From assembly GCF_003545695.1 (NCBI RefSeq), contig NZ_QUZZ01000002.1, positions 534,731 to 598,730 on the forward strand: DNA of 64,000 nt. Direction: 5' to 3'. Below, one piece after another: positions 7,963 to 16,741 of this stretch. The translations under genes and the position numbers were made by a program. Each line of letters begins with the position of its first letter. Position 1 is the first letter of the stretch. The notes below the pieces were generated by a model. That model was not told the origin of the DNA. It did not search any database and saw only the letters and a list, made by a program, of their open reading frames with translations. This stretch comes from Taibaiella helva. GTDB taxonomy: Bacteria > Bacteroidota > Bacteroidia > Chitinophagales > Chitinophagaceae.

Positions 7963-8267
7963 TGTGCCTCTGGCGGCGTTCAGGCTTACTGATCGCGGCT
8001 TGCATGAATAGAAACGCTAATCGTGAATGCCGCTGTCATTATTTATGTTCTGCAGTAATCGTACCGGACAGAATGCACAAAACGCTGAACAGTAAAGAAA
8101 CCGGGTAGCACTATTTTTATCAAATCTTTTACAGCGGAAAAATTTGCACAATGGGTGCAAGCCAGGTAACGCCTGTAACAACCGGCATCGGCCGGGTTAT
8201 GAGAAGTAATGGGGTTAAGGGCCTGGTTTGCTGAAAGATAAACAGCCCCTGCGATCCAGTGCCTGCT

Positions 8268-8283
8268 TGGTATATCTTTTGCG
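8268..8283 (+). promoter_or_regulatory. Sigma-54-type promoter candidate for DUF4142 gene
   Basis: TGGTATATCTTTTGCG: TGG and TTTGC elements with the GG-N10-GC spacing. The start codon is about 95 bp downstream, and a palindrome lies in the leader. Confidence 0.5.
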
Positions 8284-8306
8284 CTATCATCAACGATGGC
8301 AGCGGC

Positions 8307-8337
8307 TGTTTGAGCCGATGCGGCATCGGCTCAAACA
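8307..8337. repeat. 15-bp palindrome in DUF4142 leader
   Basis: TGTTTGAGCCGATGC (8307-8321) and its exact complement (8323-8337) are separated by one base. No T-run follows, so it looks more like a protein-binding site or an RNA hairpin in the leader than a terminator. Confidence 0.6.
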
Positions 8338-8378
8338 TAGGGCCGGTCTTGCTTGTTATCCGCTTAAAATAAAACGAT

Positions 8379-8975
8379 ATGAAAAAGCACATCTTATTTT
8401 TCCCTGTTGCAGTTGCCCTGCTGCTGGGAAGCTGTAACAACAATGGCGGACAGGATAGCAAAGAAGCCGCCGATAGCATCAACGAGTCCAGGATAGAAAG
8501 CAGGGAAGATGGCGCAGCAGATACAAGCGCCAGGGTGGCGGTTGCAGAGGACGATGCAGAATTTGCTGTGAAAGCCGCTGCCGGAGGGCTTGCAGAAGTC
8601 GAACTGGGAGCGCTGGCGCAGCAGAAGGGCGTATCAGCCGAAGTAAAGGACTTTGGCGGTATGATGGTAAAGGATCATAGCGCCGCTAACGATGAGCTCA
8701 AAGCCCTGGCGCACAAAAAAGGTATCACCTTGCCGGCAACACCTGATACGGATGAGCAAAAGCTTAAAGCCGATCTGTCAGCAAAATCAGGAGCAGATTT
8801 CGACAAAGCTTATATTAAAGCAATGATCGATGATCATGAAAAAGACGTCAGGCTTTTTGAAAAGGCTTCCAGGGAGCTTAAGGACCCGGAGCTGCAGCAA
8901 TTTGCGACAACCAAGCTGCCGGTGCTGAGAAGCCACCTGGAGCATTGCCAGGCAATAGGTAAGAAAGTAAAATAG
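8379..8975 (+). CDS. DUF4142 lipoprotein (ferritin-like fold)
   Basis: A 198-residue protein with a lipoprotein signal (MKKHILFFPVAVALLLGSC; lipobox LGSC), a charged low-complexity linker, and then a DUF4142 domain: EFAVKAAAGGLAEVELGALAQQKG, FGGMMVKDHSAANDELKALA, DFDKAYIKAMIDDHEKDVRLFEKA and LPVLRSHLEHC. The domain folds like ferritin. Members are periplasmic or outer-membrane-anchored; function is not established. The neighbours are other stress proteins. Start at ATG 8379 gives a proper signal peptide. Confidence 0.88.
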   Translation: MKKHILFFPVAVALLLGSCNNNGGQDSKEAADSINESRIESREDGAADTSARVAVAEDDAEFAVKAAAGGLAEVELGALAQQKGVSAEVKDFGGMMVKDHSAANDELKALAHKKGITLPATPDTDEQKLKADLSAKSGADFDKAYIKAMIDDHEKDVRLFEKASRELKDPELQQFATTKLPVLRSHLEHCQAIGKKVK

Positions 8976-9039
8976 TTGCTGAAGGTATATTGCGGGCGAA
9001 AGTTCCGCATTGTTTTTCCTGCTGATAATGTATTGTACT

Positions 9040-9420
9040 ATGAAGTTCATTTCCCGGAAAGTGCATGCTGTATTGGATATCCTTCTTGTCCTGGCCCTGA
9101 TCGCCGGTCCATGGCTCTTTGTACCCGGGAAAAAGGGAGTTGAGTCTGTGGCCCTGCTGGGAGCGGGGATAGGGGTGCTGGCCTATAGCCTGATGACCAA
9201 GTACGAGCTGGGTGTCGTCAGAACGCTGAATTTCAAAAACCACCTGTCGATCGATCTGATCTGTGGTGTTTTCCTGCTGGCTTCGCCATGGCTGCTCAAT
9301 TTCGGAGATCGCTCCTACCTGCCGCATGTTATTATGGGCGCCCTGTTGATCCTGTTTGCAATCACGACCAGGAATCAATCTATTTCGGTAACGCAGCAGG
9401 AAAAGACTTTCACGTTCTGA
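9040..9420 (+). CDS. SPW-repeat-like integral membrane protein
   Basis: A 126-residue protein with four hydrophobic helices and two matching segments, ALIAGPWLFVPG and LLASPWLLNFG, which are the SPW motif after helices 1 and 3. The family is small bacterial membrane proteins of unknown role. ATG 9040 (MKFISRKVHAVLDI) is preferred over an upstream in-frame ATG at 9028. It is 64 bp after the DUF4142 gene; a weak GG-N10-GC site (8984-8997, without TT at -12) lies between, so it may be cotranscribed or separately expressed. Confidence 0.7.
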   Translation: MKFISRKVHAVLDILLVLALIAGPWLFVPGKKGVESVALLGAGIGVLAYSLMTKYELGVVRTLNFKNHLSIDLICGVFLLASPWLLNFGDRSYLPHVIMGALLILFAITTRNQSISVTQQEKTFTF

Positions 9421-9567
9421 ACGGACGCCGGCTGGCGATAGAATTCTTACGCCTGCTTGTGTTTAAAGTGTTGGCTGGGTAGGCATCGTTACGTTTGTTG
9501 TACAAAATTCCCCGCCGGGATCGACCCGCCCGGCTTCAATCCACTGTTACTGAACGGTCGTCGGTTA

Positions 9568-9583
9568 CGGTACGCTGTTTGCT
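9568..9583 (+). promoter_or_regulatory. Sigma-54-type promoter candidate for DUF892 copy 2
   Basis: CGGTACGCTGTTTGCT matches the consensus TGGCACGnnnnTTGCW at all but two defined positions, with exact spacing. It lies about 50 bp before the start codon. Confidence 0.6.
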
Positions 9584-9635
9584 CCGTTTATATCAATGTC
9601 TTCAACTTATGTTTCATCCCAAAAATAAAATGCTA

Positions 9636-10286
9636 ATGAAAAAGGACAACACCGTCGGTACCGCCGGCAATGCTGCATCGACGGTAAACAGAACAAACAA
9701 TAAAGCCGGTAGCGGCAATGCCGCCGAAGACCAGAAACGGCCTTTGCTGGAAAAGCTTTTCCTGGATATGCTGAAAGATATCTATTGGGCAGAAGACCAC
9801 CTGGTGGAAAAGCTTCGTGTGATGAAGGAAGCAGCAACGACCGACGAGCTGGAAGAAGCTTTTGAGGATCACCTGTATGTAACACAAAGGCATAAAAGCC
9901 GCCTTGAAAAGGTATTCCGGCTCATGGGCGTAGCGCCTGAAGCCAAAAAGTGCGATGCGATGCAGGGCCTGACCAAGGAAGCGGAAGCGATGATCGGGGA
10001 AACCAAAGAGGGCACGATGACGCGGGATGCCGCGCTCATTATCGCGGCCCAGAAGATTGAGCACTACGAGATCGCTACTTACGGAAGCCTGGTGCAGCTG
10101 GCGCTTACGCTCGGCTATGAACAGGCGGCAGATCTGCTGGAAAGGACCTTATGGGAAGAAGAGGATACAGATGCCCTGCTTACCGATATCGCAGAATCGG
10201 ATGTCAATCCTATGGCGGATGAAGAAGAAAATGATGTTGCTGAAGGTGTCAATACCGCTTATGAAGAGGTCGGTACGGGCCGTTAG
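9636..10286 (+). CDS. DUF892 ferritin-like protein (YciE/YciF type), copy 2
   Basis: A 216-residue protein. After a 40-residue polar tail it shows LFLDMLKDIYWAEDHLVEKLRVM, KKCDAMQGLTKEAEAMIGE, IIAAQKIEHYEIATYG and EEEDTDALLTDIAES, the DUF892 signature with conserved Glu/His. An acidic C-terminal extension (about 25 residues) is absent from copy 1. ATG 9636 (MKKDNT) is chosen; ATG 9630 is equally possible, and the longer upstream frame overlaps the promoter-like site at 9568. A very strong hairpin follows. Confidence 0.83.
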   Translation: MKKDNTVGTAGNAASTVNRTNNKAGSGNAAEDQKRPLLEKLFLDMLKDIYWAEDHLVEKLRVMKEAATTDELEEAFEDHLYVTQRHKSRLEKVFRLMGVAPEAKKCDAMQGLTKEAEAMIGETKEGTMTRDAALIIAAQKIEHYEIATYGSLVQLALTLGYEQAADLLERTLWEEEDTDALLTDIAESDVNPMADEEENDVAEGVNTAYEEVGTGR

Positions 10287-10307
10287 CGACATGCTGCTAT
10301 TTATGGA

Positions 10308-10348
10308 ATCTGACAAAGGAGATAGCGAAGCTATCTCCTTTGTCAGAT
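10308..10348 (+). terminator. Long perfect hairpin after DUF892 copy 2
   Basis: A 19-bp perfect stem (10308-10326 with 10330-10348) around a GAA loop, 20 bp after the stop. There is no clean T-run after it, so it may stabilise the 3' end or act in both directions. Confidence 0.6.
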
Positions 10349-10562
10349 ATGGGAACAGCGTATTTAACGCTACTGAGCGCCGTACATTGCAGTGGCAAGG
10401 TAAAGTGCTTAGCTTTGTCCTGTCCTGTATTTGAATGGTGAGCACCATGCAACAAGTTCCCGGCTTGTATGTTAAAAGTTAGTACTGCTGGTTAAGCTGA
10501 AGGCCGGGTGAACACAGCATCGCATAAGAAAATAGGATATCCCGCTTATAAATCTGTTATCT

Positions 10563-11213
10563 ATGATCCGGATTGCACTCATTGAAGACCATAACATTGT
10601 CAGGAATGGTATCAAAACCTTACTGAACAAGGAGGAAGACATGGAGGTCGTCGCTGAGGCCGCGCATGGGGAAGAAGCCCTGAAGCTGCTGGAAGAAGGG
10701 CTGCGTCCTGACGTCGTGCTCAGCGATATCAATATGCCCGATGTCGACGGTCTGTCGTTGTGCCGGATGGTCATGGAACATCATCCCGGGATCAAGTTCA
10801 TTATCCTTTCCATGTACGACCAGGTAGAATACATCAACCAGGCCTTTAAGAACGGAGCGCTGGGCTACATCCTCAAGAATGTAAGCCCTGACGAGCTGAC
10901 ATTTGCCATCAGGCACATCTGTCTGCGGGAAGAAAGGTATATCTGCTCGGAGCTGGCGATAAGGATGCTCGAGCGCCAGATCCAGTCTTCGGATATATGC
11001 CTGCCGGAGCATAGTGAATTTGATTTTACAAAAAGGGAGCTGGAGATACTGACCCTGGTCAGCGAAGGATACACCAACCAGGAGATCGCCGACAGGCTGT
11101 ATACCAGCAAACGTACGGTAGAAGGGCACCGGCAAAGCCTGATCGAAAAGACCGGCGTCCGGAACTCTTCAGCATTGATCCGTTATGCGCTGATCAATGG
11201 TCTAATCCGCTGA
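10563..11213 (+). CDS. LuxR/NarL-type response regulator
   Basis: A 216-residue two-domain regulator. The receiver has the acidic pair in IALIEDH, phospho-acceptor Asp55 in VVLSDINMPD, and Lys in ILKNVSPDEL. The C-terminal LuxR helix-turn-helix is FTKRELEILTLVSEGYTNQEIADRLYTSKRTVEGHRQSLIEKTG. It is convergent with, and overlaps by 12 bp, a cytosolic histidine kinase, the likely partner. It sits inside the stress cluster, so control of these genes is plausible but unproven. Confidence 0.9.
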   Translation: MIRIALIEDHNIVRNGIKTLLNKEEDMEVVAEAAHGEEALKLLEEGLRPDVVLSDINMPDVDGLSLCRMVMEHHPGIKFIILSMYDQVEYINQAFKNGALGYILKNVSPDELTFAIRHICLREERYICSELAIRMLERQIQSSDICLPEHSEFDFTKRELEILTLVSEGYTNQEIADRLYTSKRTVEGHRQSLIEKTGVRNSSALIRYALINGLIR

Positions 11214-12260
11214 AGGCAATGGAAAAAAAATCTCCGCTTTGGTGCCGGTCTTCACAGGTGATGATAATGAAAATGTGCCGTTCATCGTCTTTACCCGGTT
11301 TTCGATGCTGAGCAATCCAAACCCGTTCTGCAGCGCTTCTGTATCGGTTCCTGTGCCATTATCCTGTACCACCAGGTGAATGCCTTCCCCGCTCTCCCGA
11401 AGTGAGATGGATACTGATGTCGCGTTGGCATGCCGTACGATATTGTTGATCAGCTCCTGTGCCATACGGAAAAGGACCAATTGGGTATCGCTATTCAACG
11501 TCGTCAGGAGACGGAAGTCAAACGTGCAGCGGATATTTCTTTCTGTCAGGCTTCTCCCGATCATGTCGCGCAAAGCAGTTTCGAGGCCAAAATCTTTTAG
11601 GACGACCGGCATCAGCTCAAACGATACCTGCCTTACCTTCAGTATCGTGCTGTTCAGCATTTTCCTGATCTCGCTGAGCGAAAGATGTTCCAGCTGCATC
11701 TGGATTGCCGATAGCTGCTGCCCGATTTCTGTATGCAGATGCTCTGCTATTCTCCGGCGTTCCTGTTCCTGCATGGCGGTTACAGCGCGGGTAATTTCCT
11801 GCTCCTGCTGCTGTACGAGCACCTGTAGCTTCTGCCTGGCGGTAACCAGCTGCTCTTCCAGGAAAGCCGCCCGCCGTAAGAGCTCATTCGACGCAGAAAG
11901 ATCTGAAGATGATGTTTCATGGAAAATATAGAGCAGCAGATAACTGCCGTCGTCCAGTCTGTAGGTCGTCAGGTTGCTGCCCTCCGCCGGCAGATCAAGC
12001 GGCGTAAAGGTATTGTTCCGGATGACGTCCTGCAGCCATTGCTTTTGTTCGCTGCTCCAGCCGGAACCGTGGGTTTCAATAAAATGCTCATCTATTAAAG
12101 TTCCGCCGGCAATTTTCCAGATATCCGCCGCTGCTGCGTTGGCGTGGATCACGGAAAAATATTTGTCGATGTGAACCAGCGCTATTCCTGGGGGAGAAGT
12201 GTAGGTAGTGTTTGCTCTTTGGTTGTTTTTGATAGGTTTCTCGTTAGGTCGTTTCGGCAT
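11202..12260 (-). CDS. Cytosolic histidine kinase (HisKA_3 type) with PAS-like sensor
   Basis: 352 residues and no membrane segment. Residues about 20-120 look like a PAS domain (GIALVHIDKYFSVIHANAAAADIWK), followed by a coiled coil, the HisKA_3 helix (ERRRIAEHLHTEIGQQL; His in EHLHTE) and a GHKL ATPase with QELINNIVRHA (N box), DNGTGTD (G1) and GFGLLSIENRV. It should autophosphorylate and pass phosphate to a NarL-type regulator; the convergent gene at 10563 is the obvious candidate. A cytosolic sensor implies an internal signal such as redox or a metabolite. Start at ATG 12260. Confidence 0.88.
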   Translation of the reverse strand: MPKRPNEKPIKNNQRANTTYTSPPGIALVHIDKYFSVIHANAAAADIWKIAGGTLIDEHFIETHGSGWSSEQKQWLQDVIRNNTFTPLDLPAEGSNLTTYRLDDGSYLLLYIFHETSSSDLSASNELLRRAAFLEEQLVTARQKLQVLVQQQEQEITRAVTAMQEQERRRIAEHLHTEIGQQLSAIQMQLEHLSLSEIRKMLNSTILKVRQVSFELMPVVLKDFGLETALRDMIGRSLTERNIRCTFDFRLLTTLNSDTQLVLFRMAQELINNIVRHANATSVSISLRESGEGIHLVVQDNGTGTDTEALQNGFGLLSIENRVKTMNGTFSLSSPVKTGTKAEIFFPLPSAD

Positions 12261-12412
12261 GGTCCCTTTATTCCAAACCCAAAATAATCAAACAATTTCG
12301 ACTTAAAGATATGACAGATACAAGGGTACAGCAAAAAGGGTATTTACCGCAAAACAGCGCAGGTATTTATAACGAAGACAAAAAATACGATCGGCGCTGT
12401 CCGCGCGCTCTT

Positions 12413-13720
12413 TTACCCGATATTCATTTCCTTAAGTTTGTTGTACAAGGTTTTCCTGTGTACATGAAGCAGGTCAGCCGCTTTTCTCTTGTTGAAATGA
12501 GCCATTTCCAGGGCTTTTATAATCCGCTCCTGCTCTGCTTTTGCCGAGGCCTGCTTCAGGTCGACGGCGCCTGCTTTGTCCGGGAGTCCGGTAAAAGCGG
12601 GGCCAGGCTCGCCGGGTAAAACGCCTGCGGGTATGGCTCTGCCATCCGGAGTAAGCAGGCAGGCCCTTTTCAGCGCATTTTTGAGCTCGCGTATATTGCC
12701 CGGCCATGCATACCTGAGCAGCCTTTGTTCTGCTTCCGGGGAGAAGCCGCTTGTCTCTTTGCCCAGCTCTGCGGCAATAGCAGCGAGCAGCTGGTGTGCC
12801 AGCGGCAATATGTCGCCGGTACGTTCCCTCAGCGGGGGCAGTACAATCGATACTTCATTGAGCCGGTAGTAGAGATCGGAACGAAAGGAGCCTTCTTCCA
12901 GCGCCTGGTCGAGGCTTTCATTGGTCGCCGCCAGCACGCGTACATCTACCGCTTGTTCCCGGGTCGCGCCTGTTTTCCTGATTTTCTTTTCCTGTAAGCA
13001 GCGGAGCAGCGATACCTGTACGTCATAGGGTAGATTGCCAATCTCATCAAGGAACAGCGTACCGCCGTCAGCCAGCTCGAATACACCCGCTTTGTCGCAG
13101 GCCGCATCGGTAAACGCCCCTTTGACATGGCCGAACAGCTCACTTCCGGCCACATCCCTGCTCAGGCAGCCGCAATCCACAGCAATAAAAGGTTTGTCCT
13201 TTCTCCGGCTGGTATTATGGATCATGCGGGCGATCACTTCTTTGCCCGTACCGGTTTCTCCGCAGATCATTACCTGGTAATCGGTAGGCGCTACGAGGCT
13301 TACCAGCCGGTGCACTTCCTTCATGCTTTCGCCTTTTCCACGATAAGGCTCTTTTTCGCCGGCTATATCGGTCCGGCTTGCTGTGCTGGCAAGCTTTTGC
13401 CCGATATGGCGCAGCAGATCGGACGGAATATGCAGGGCTCCGGAAGCGGCCGCTTGATTGATCGCCTCGAGGGCACGTATATCGCCCGGCACCGATATCA
13501 TCAGCACCAGCGCTCCGGGAAGCAGCGCTTCGAGTAATTGATAACGTTCTTCTTTTTCGCTGCAGTCGCGGCGTATATCAAGGATAATGGCGGGCGGACA
13601 AGGGTCGGGCAATGCAGGGAGCGTCTGCTCATAGCGGATAGTCGTGGCAGCGGTGCTGCTGCCGGTTACCGACCGGGGATTGAGGATCCTGTCCTCATCA
13701 AATACAAGGATAGCTTGCAT
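12413..13720 (-). CDS. Sigma-54-dependent transcriptional activator (NtrC-like AAA+)
   Basis: A 435-residue protein: a degenerate receiver-like N-terminus (about 1-120, [11 protein letters not shown]), a sigma-54 interaction AAA+ domain with Walker A GETGTGKE, Walker [13 protein letters not shown] and arginine finger region [13 protein letters not shown], then a Fis-type helix-turn-helix ([21 protein letters not shown]). The sigma-54 contact loop reads GAFTDA instead of GAFTGA, a variant I know as common in Bacteroidota. Several genes nearby have -24/-12-like promoters, so this protein is a candidate activator of the cluster. Confidence 0.9.
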   Translation of the reverse strand: MQAILVFDEDRILNPRSVTGSSTAATTIRYEQTLPALPDPCPPAIILDIRRDCSEKEERYQLLEALLPGALVLMISVPGDIRALEAINQAAASGALHIPSDLLRHIGQKLASTASRTDIAGEKEPYRGKGESMKEVHRLVSLVAPTDYQVMICGETGTGKEVIARMIHNTSRRKDKPFIAVDCGCLSRDVAGSELFGHVKGAFTDAACDKAGVFELADGGTLFLDEIGNLPYDVQVSLLRCLQEKKIRKTGATREQAVDVRVLAATNESLDQALEEGSFRSDLYYRLNEVSIVLPPLRERTGDILPLAHQLLAAIAAELGKETSGFSPEAEQRLLRYAWPGNIRELKNALKRACLLTPDGRAIPAGVLPGEPGPAFTGLPDKAGAVDLKQASAKAEQERIIKALEMAHFNKRKAADLLHVHRKTLYNKLKEMNIG

Positions 13721-13962
13721 GGTTTGGCTTTTGGAATAAGAATGCTAACCAATAAGCTGGGCCGATAGTTATACGCAGTTTGCGCCGGATACCTGATTTG
13801 CCTTGCGTTAACTACGCGCTGACCGGTATAAGGAGCTTATCTTCAGCCCTTCCGGCCGGCGTTATCCTTTTCTTAAAAAAAGAAGACGGCAATCATCGGC
13901 AACTAAAGTGGGGGCTTCCCTGTTGAACCATCTGATACTTTTTCATCCGCAAAATCAGAACA

Positions 13963-14850
13963 ATGAGCAAGCCGATGCAGGACCCGCAGACAAAATATCC
14001 CGCGCCGCCTTTCCCCCAGCAGCAGATAGCTGTTCCCGGCACGGAAAAAGAGATGAATCCCAAGGCCGATCATGGCGAACATAGCTACAAAGGCAGCGGA
14101 CGGCTGGCAGGAAAGAAGGCAATCATTACCGGCGGCGATTCCGGTATCGGAAGGGCTGTGGCCATTGCCTATGCAAGGGAAGGCGCCGATGTAATGATCT
14201 GTTACGGTTATCATACAGAAGAAGCCGATGCGCAGGAAACGGCACGCTGGGTAAAGGATGCGGGGCAGCAGGCGATCCTGGTGCAGGGCGATATCGGGGA
14301 AGAGGAGCACTGCAGGAAAATTGTGGCGACGGCGATAAAGGAATGGGGCCGGCTGGATATCCTGGTCAACAATGCGGCTTTCCAGATGTCGCATAAAACG
14401 ATCGCTGAAATCCCCGCCGAAGAGTGGGAACGGACCTTCGCTACCAATATGCACAGCATGTTCTATCTCTGCAAGGCTGCCGATCCGCACCTGCTTCCCG
14501 GCAGTGTCATTATCAATACCGCATCTGTAAATGCTTACCACCCCAATGCTGCGCTGCTGGCTTATGCGGCGACGAAGGCCGCCATTCAGAATTTTACAGC
14601 CAACCTCGCGCAGGTCCTGCTCGAGCAGGAACGGGGCATACGGGTCAATGCTGTTGCTCCCGGACCGGTATGGACACCATTGATCCCCTCGACAGTCCCG
14701 GGTCCGGCCCATTTCGGTGAAGATAGCCCCATGAAACGCCCGGCCCAGCCTGCGGAGATCGCACCCTCCTATGTATTCCTGACTTCAGAAGAAAGCAGCT
14801 ATATCTCCGGCGCAACTCTTGCCGTAACGGGCGGCAAGATCACGATATGA
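13963..14850 (+). CDS. SDR family oxidoreductase, YghA/GSP39-like stress type
   Basis: A 295-residue protein of the YghA/general-stress SDR type, with the typical N-terminal extension (PPFPQQQIAVPGTEKEMNPKADHGEHSYKG is the family hallmark region, spanning about residues 16-45). Motifs are TGGDSGIG (cofactor), NNAA, the catalytic Ser in NTASVNAY, YAATKAA (Tyr/Lys) and the C-terminal GATLAVTGG. It likely reduces aldehydes or ketones with NAD(P)H. Divergent from the sigma-54 activator across a 240-bp gap, where I see no well-spaced -24/-12 site. Confidence 0.9.
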   Translation: MSKPMQDPQTKYPAPPFPQQQIAVPGTEKEMNPKADHGEHSYKGSGRLAGKKAIITGGDSGIGRAVAIAYAREGADVMICYGYHTEEADAQETARWVKDAGQQAILVQGDIGEEEHCRKIVATAIKEWGRLDILVNNAAFQMSHKTIAEIPAEEWERTFATNMHSMFYLCKAADPHLLPGSVIINTASVNAYHPNAALLAYAATKAAIQNFTANLAQVLLEQERGIRVNAVAPGPVWTPLIPSTVPGPAHFGEDSPMKRPAQPAEIAPSYVFLTSEESSYISGATLAVTGGKITI

Positions 14851-14861
14851 CCTTACAGGAA

Positions 14862-15184
14862 TCAATCCCATGCACCTTCCTGTTCCCTGGCTATGGTATC
14901 GCTGTCGCAGAACCAAGCGAAGAAATCCTGGGTTCCGGGTAAGCGTCCTTCATACAGCAGCTGCGCAATGTCCAGCCCGGCCCAGTAACGGTTGATCCAA
15001 TAGACAGGTTGCCTGTAATAGGGCTTTAGTATTCCGGTGCAATCCCCGGCAAGCGGGAATAGGCATGACACAGCATATCGAGCCGTTTTTGCCTGCGTTC
15101 AGCTCTTTTAGTACCTGGGATAATGCTGTTTGTTCCGGCAGCCCGGAAGGGGTATGCCTGATCCGGTGCATAGTCATGTGTCAT
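14862..15184 (-). pseudogene. Possible frameshifted small gene
   Basis: On the minus strand a frame from ATG 15184 ends in a stop at 15026 with LDMLCHAYSRLPGIAPEY. A second frame from there to 14862 continues with protein-like text (YYRQPVYWINRYWAGLDIAQ, ending AREQEGAWD). Joined with one base shift they would give about 105 residues. I do not recognise the family. It may be a decayed gene or an artefact; support is composition only. Confidence 0.3.
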
Positions 15185-15306
15185 AGCATATGGTTGAAAT
15201 ATGGTTTCTTAAAGGATGTACCGGCATGGAAGCATTCGGAACCGGTACCACCGTGGCAGTGTTCACGCTTTTGGCGGGCAAGGTGGCTATCCGTAAAAGA
15301 AAAGAA

Positions 15307-15332
15307 GGGCGCCACCGGTCATCCGGGGCCCC
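15307..15332 (-). terminator. GC-rich hairpin after KGG-repeat gene
   Basis: GGGCGCCACCGG pairs imperfectly with CCGGGGCCCC around TCAT. On the minus strand it is followed by TTCTTTTCTTTT, fitting an intrinsic terminator for the gene ending at 15356. Confidence 0.55.
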
Positions 15333-15355
15333 TCTTCCTGAGTTTTACGGGAAAG

Positions 15356-16396
15356 TTATCTTCCGCCGTGCGAAGCGCGGCCGCCCATGGCCGCGATACG
15401 GCGCACCTCAGCTTTGCCCATGGATGCAAAGCCGCGACGGCTGCTTCTGCCTCCGCCATTATTACCACCGCGTCCACCGCTATTACCGCCGCGTCCACCG
15501 CTATTACCGCCGCGTCCACCGTTGTTGCTGCTACGTCCGGCGCCGTTACCACCGCGTCCGCCACCATGCGAGGCGTGTCCCCCCATAGCGGCAATGCGAC
15601 GTACCTGGTCGCGATCCATTGCTGCAAAGCCTCTGCGGCTTCCGCCACGGCGGTCGTCGTCATCATCATCGTCATCGCGTCGTCTTCCGCCACCGTGGGA
15701 CGCGTGCCCGCCCATAGCGGAGATGCGGCGGACTTCATCCCGGTCCATAGCGGCGAAGCCTCTGCGGCTTCCGCCACCACGGTCATCGTCATCATCATAG
15801 CGCCCGCGGCCGTTTCCACCTGAGCTGCGGCCTCCGCCACGGCGGTCGTAGTCATCGTCATCATCGCGTCGCCGGCCTCCGCCATGGGAAGCGTGACCGC
15901 CTTTGGCTGCGATGCGACGTACTTCGTCGCGGTCCATAGCGGCAAATCCGCGGCGGCTGCGACTATCTCCGTAGTCGTCATCATACTCGTCGTCTTCGTA
16001 TCTGCCCCGTCCGCGGTTTGAGCGATCATCTTCATCATAGTCGTCTTCATCGTATCTGCCCCTTCCGCCATGCGAAGCCCTGCCGCCTTCAGCGGCGATG
16101 CGGCGTACCTCATCACGGTCCATAGCGGCGAATCCGCGACGGCTGCGACCATCTCCATAGTCGTCATCATCATACTCATCGTCATAACGTCCGCGCCTTC
16201 CACTATAGCGATCATCGTCGTCATCGTCCTCGTAGCGGTCATTGTACCGGCTACGGCCACCGCCATAATCATCATAGTCGTCATCCTCATAATCCTCATC
16301 GTAACGGCTGCCGGAGCTGTAGGAGCGTTCGCCGGACCTTCTGTAATCCCTGTCGTCTCTGTCGGAATCGTAATTTCCCCGATTTCGTGTTGGCAT
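15356..16396 (-). CDS. Disordered protein with five KGG-type stress repeats
   Basis: A 346-residue, highly charged, low-complexity protein. Five copies of a 25-residue unit SRRGFAAMDRDEVRRIAA followed by xGGxASHGG occur at residues about 87-111, 149-173, 211-236, 254-279 and 320-345. They are separated by Asp/Tyr/Arg-rich or Gly/Asn/Arg-rich linkers. The unit is the KGG (stress-induced) motif, as in E. coli YmdF/YciG, usually one to three copies in a short protein. Linkers of the DDDYDDY and GGRGGNSGG kind suggest an unstructured, possibly condensate-forming or nucleic-acid-binding protein (inference). Its position among stress genes fits. Confidence 0.8.
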   Translation of the reverse strand: MPTRNRGNYDSDRDDRDYRRSGERSYSSGSRYDEDYEDDDYDDYGGGRSRYNDRYEDDDDDDRYSGRRGRYDDEYDDDDYGDGRSRRGFAAMDRDEVRRIAAEGGRASHGGRGRYDEDDYDEDDRSNRGRGRYEDDEYDDDYGDSRSRRGFAAMDRDEVRRIAAKGGHASHGGGRRRDDDDDYDRRGGGRSSGGNGRGRYDDDDDRGGGSRRGFAAMDRDEVRRISAMGGHASHGGGRRRDDDDDDDDRRGGSRRGFAAMDRDQVRRIAAMGGHASHGGGRGGNGAGRSSNNGGRGGNSGGRGGNSGGRGGNNGGGRSSRRGFASMGKAEVRRIAAMGGRASHGGR

Positions 16397-16741
16397 AGTT
16401 CAATGTTTTTTTAGGTTGAAATATGTTTATAGATTCAAATGCTATGCCAGCAGCTCATCACAGACAAATATGGATTGTCTGCCTGTATTAGGTGCTTCAG
16501 AATGAAAGCTTCCTGTATTGCGGTTGCAACAAGAGGTGGCAATGGGTAATTGCTCCAGGTGTAAGTATTTTCATGTTAGGTGCAATCCGCTCCACGAATG
16601 GGGCTTTGCTTAGGAGGTAGGTAACCACTTCTCCCTTTTCATTTAAAATTTCCCTCAGGCCACTATGGATCAATTGCCTGCACTGATAGGGGGCTTAGCT
16701 CCGGCAGCTTTACGATCTCTTCTTCGAGATATATAGCCCTT
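16397..16741. other. Intergenic region upstream of KGG gene
   Basis: About 345 bp with no gene and no clear promoter box that I can support. It leads into a kinase gene remnant (16742-16877). Confidence 0.4.

Larger units (their letters stand above)
7963..8378. other. Intergenic region upstream of DUF4142 gene
   Basis: 416 bp with no supported gene. It carries a -24/-12-like promoter (8268-8283) and a 15-bp near-continuous palindrome (8307-8337) before the DUF4142 start. The rest shows nothing I can name. Confidence 0.5.

Noticed and set aside
10436..10451. TGGTGAGCACCATGCA before the response regulator
   Set aside because: Spacing fits but the -24 core and -12 T's are poor; such matches are expected by chance.
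13786..13805. GG...TTTGC sequence before the YghA-like SDR
   Set aside because: Again one base too long between GG and GC.
15319..16414. Long repetitive frames on both strands over the KGG-repeat gene
   Set aside because: They arise from the low-complexity GAY/GGN codons; only the frame at 15356-16396 has a recognisable family motif.
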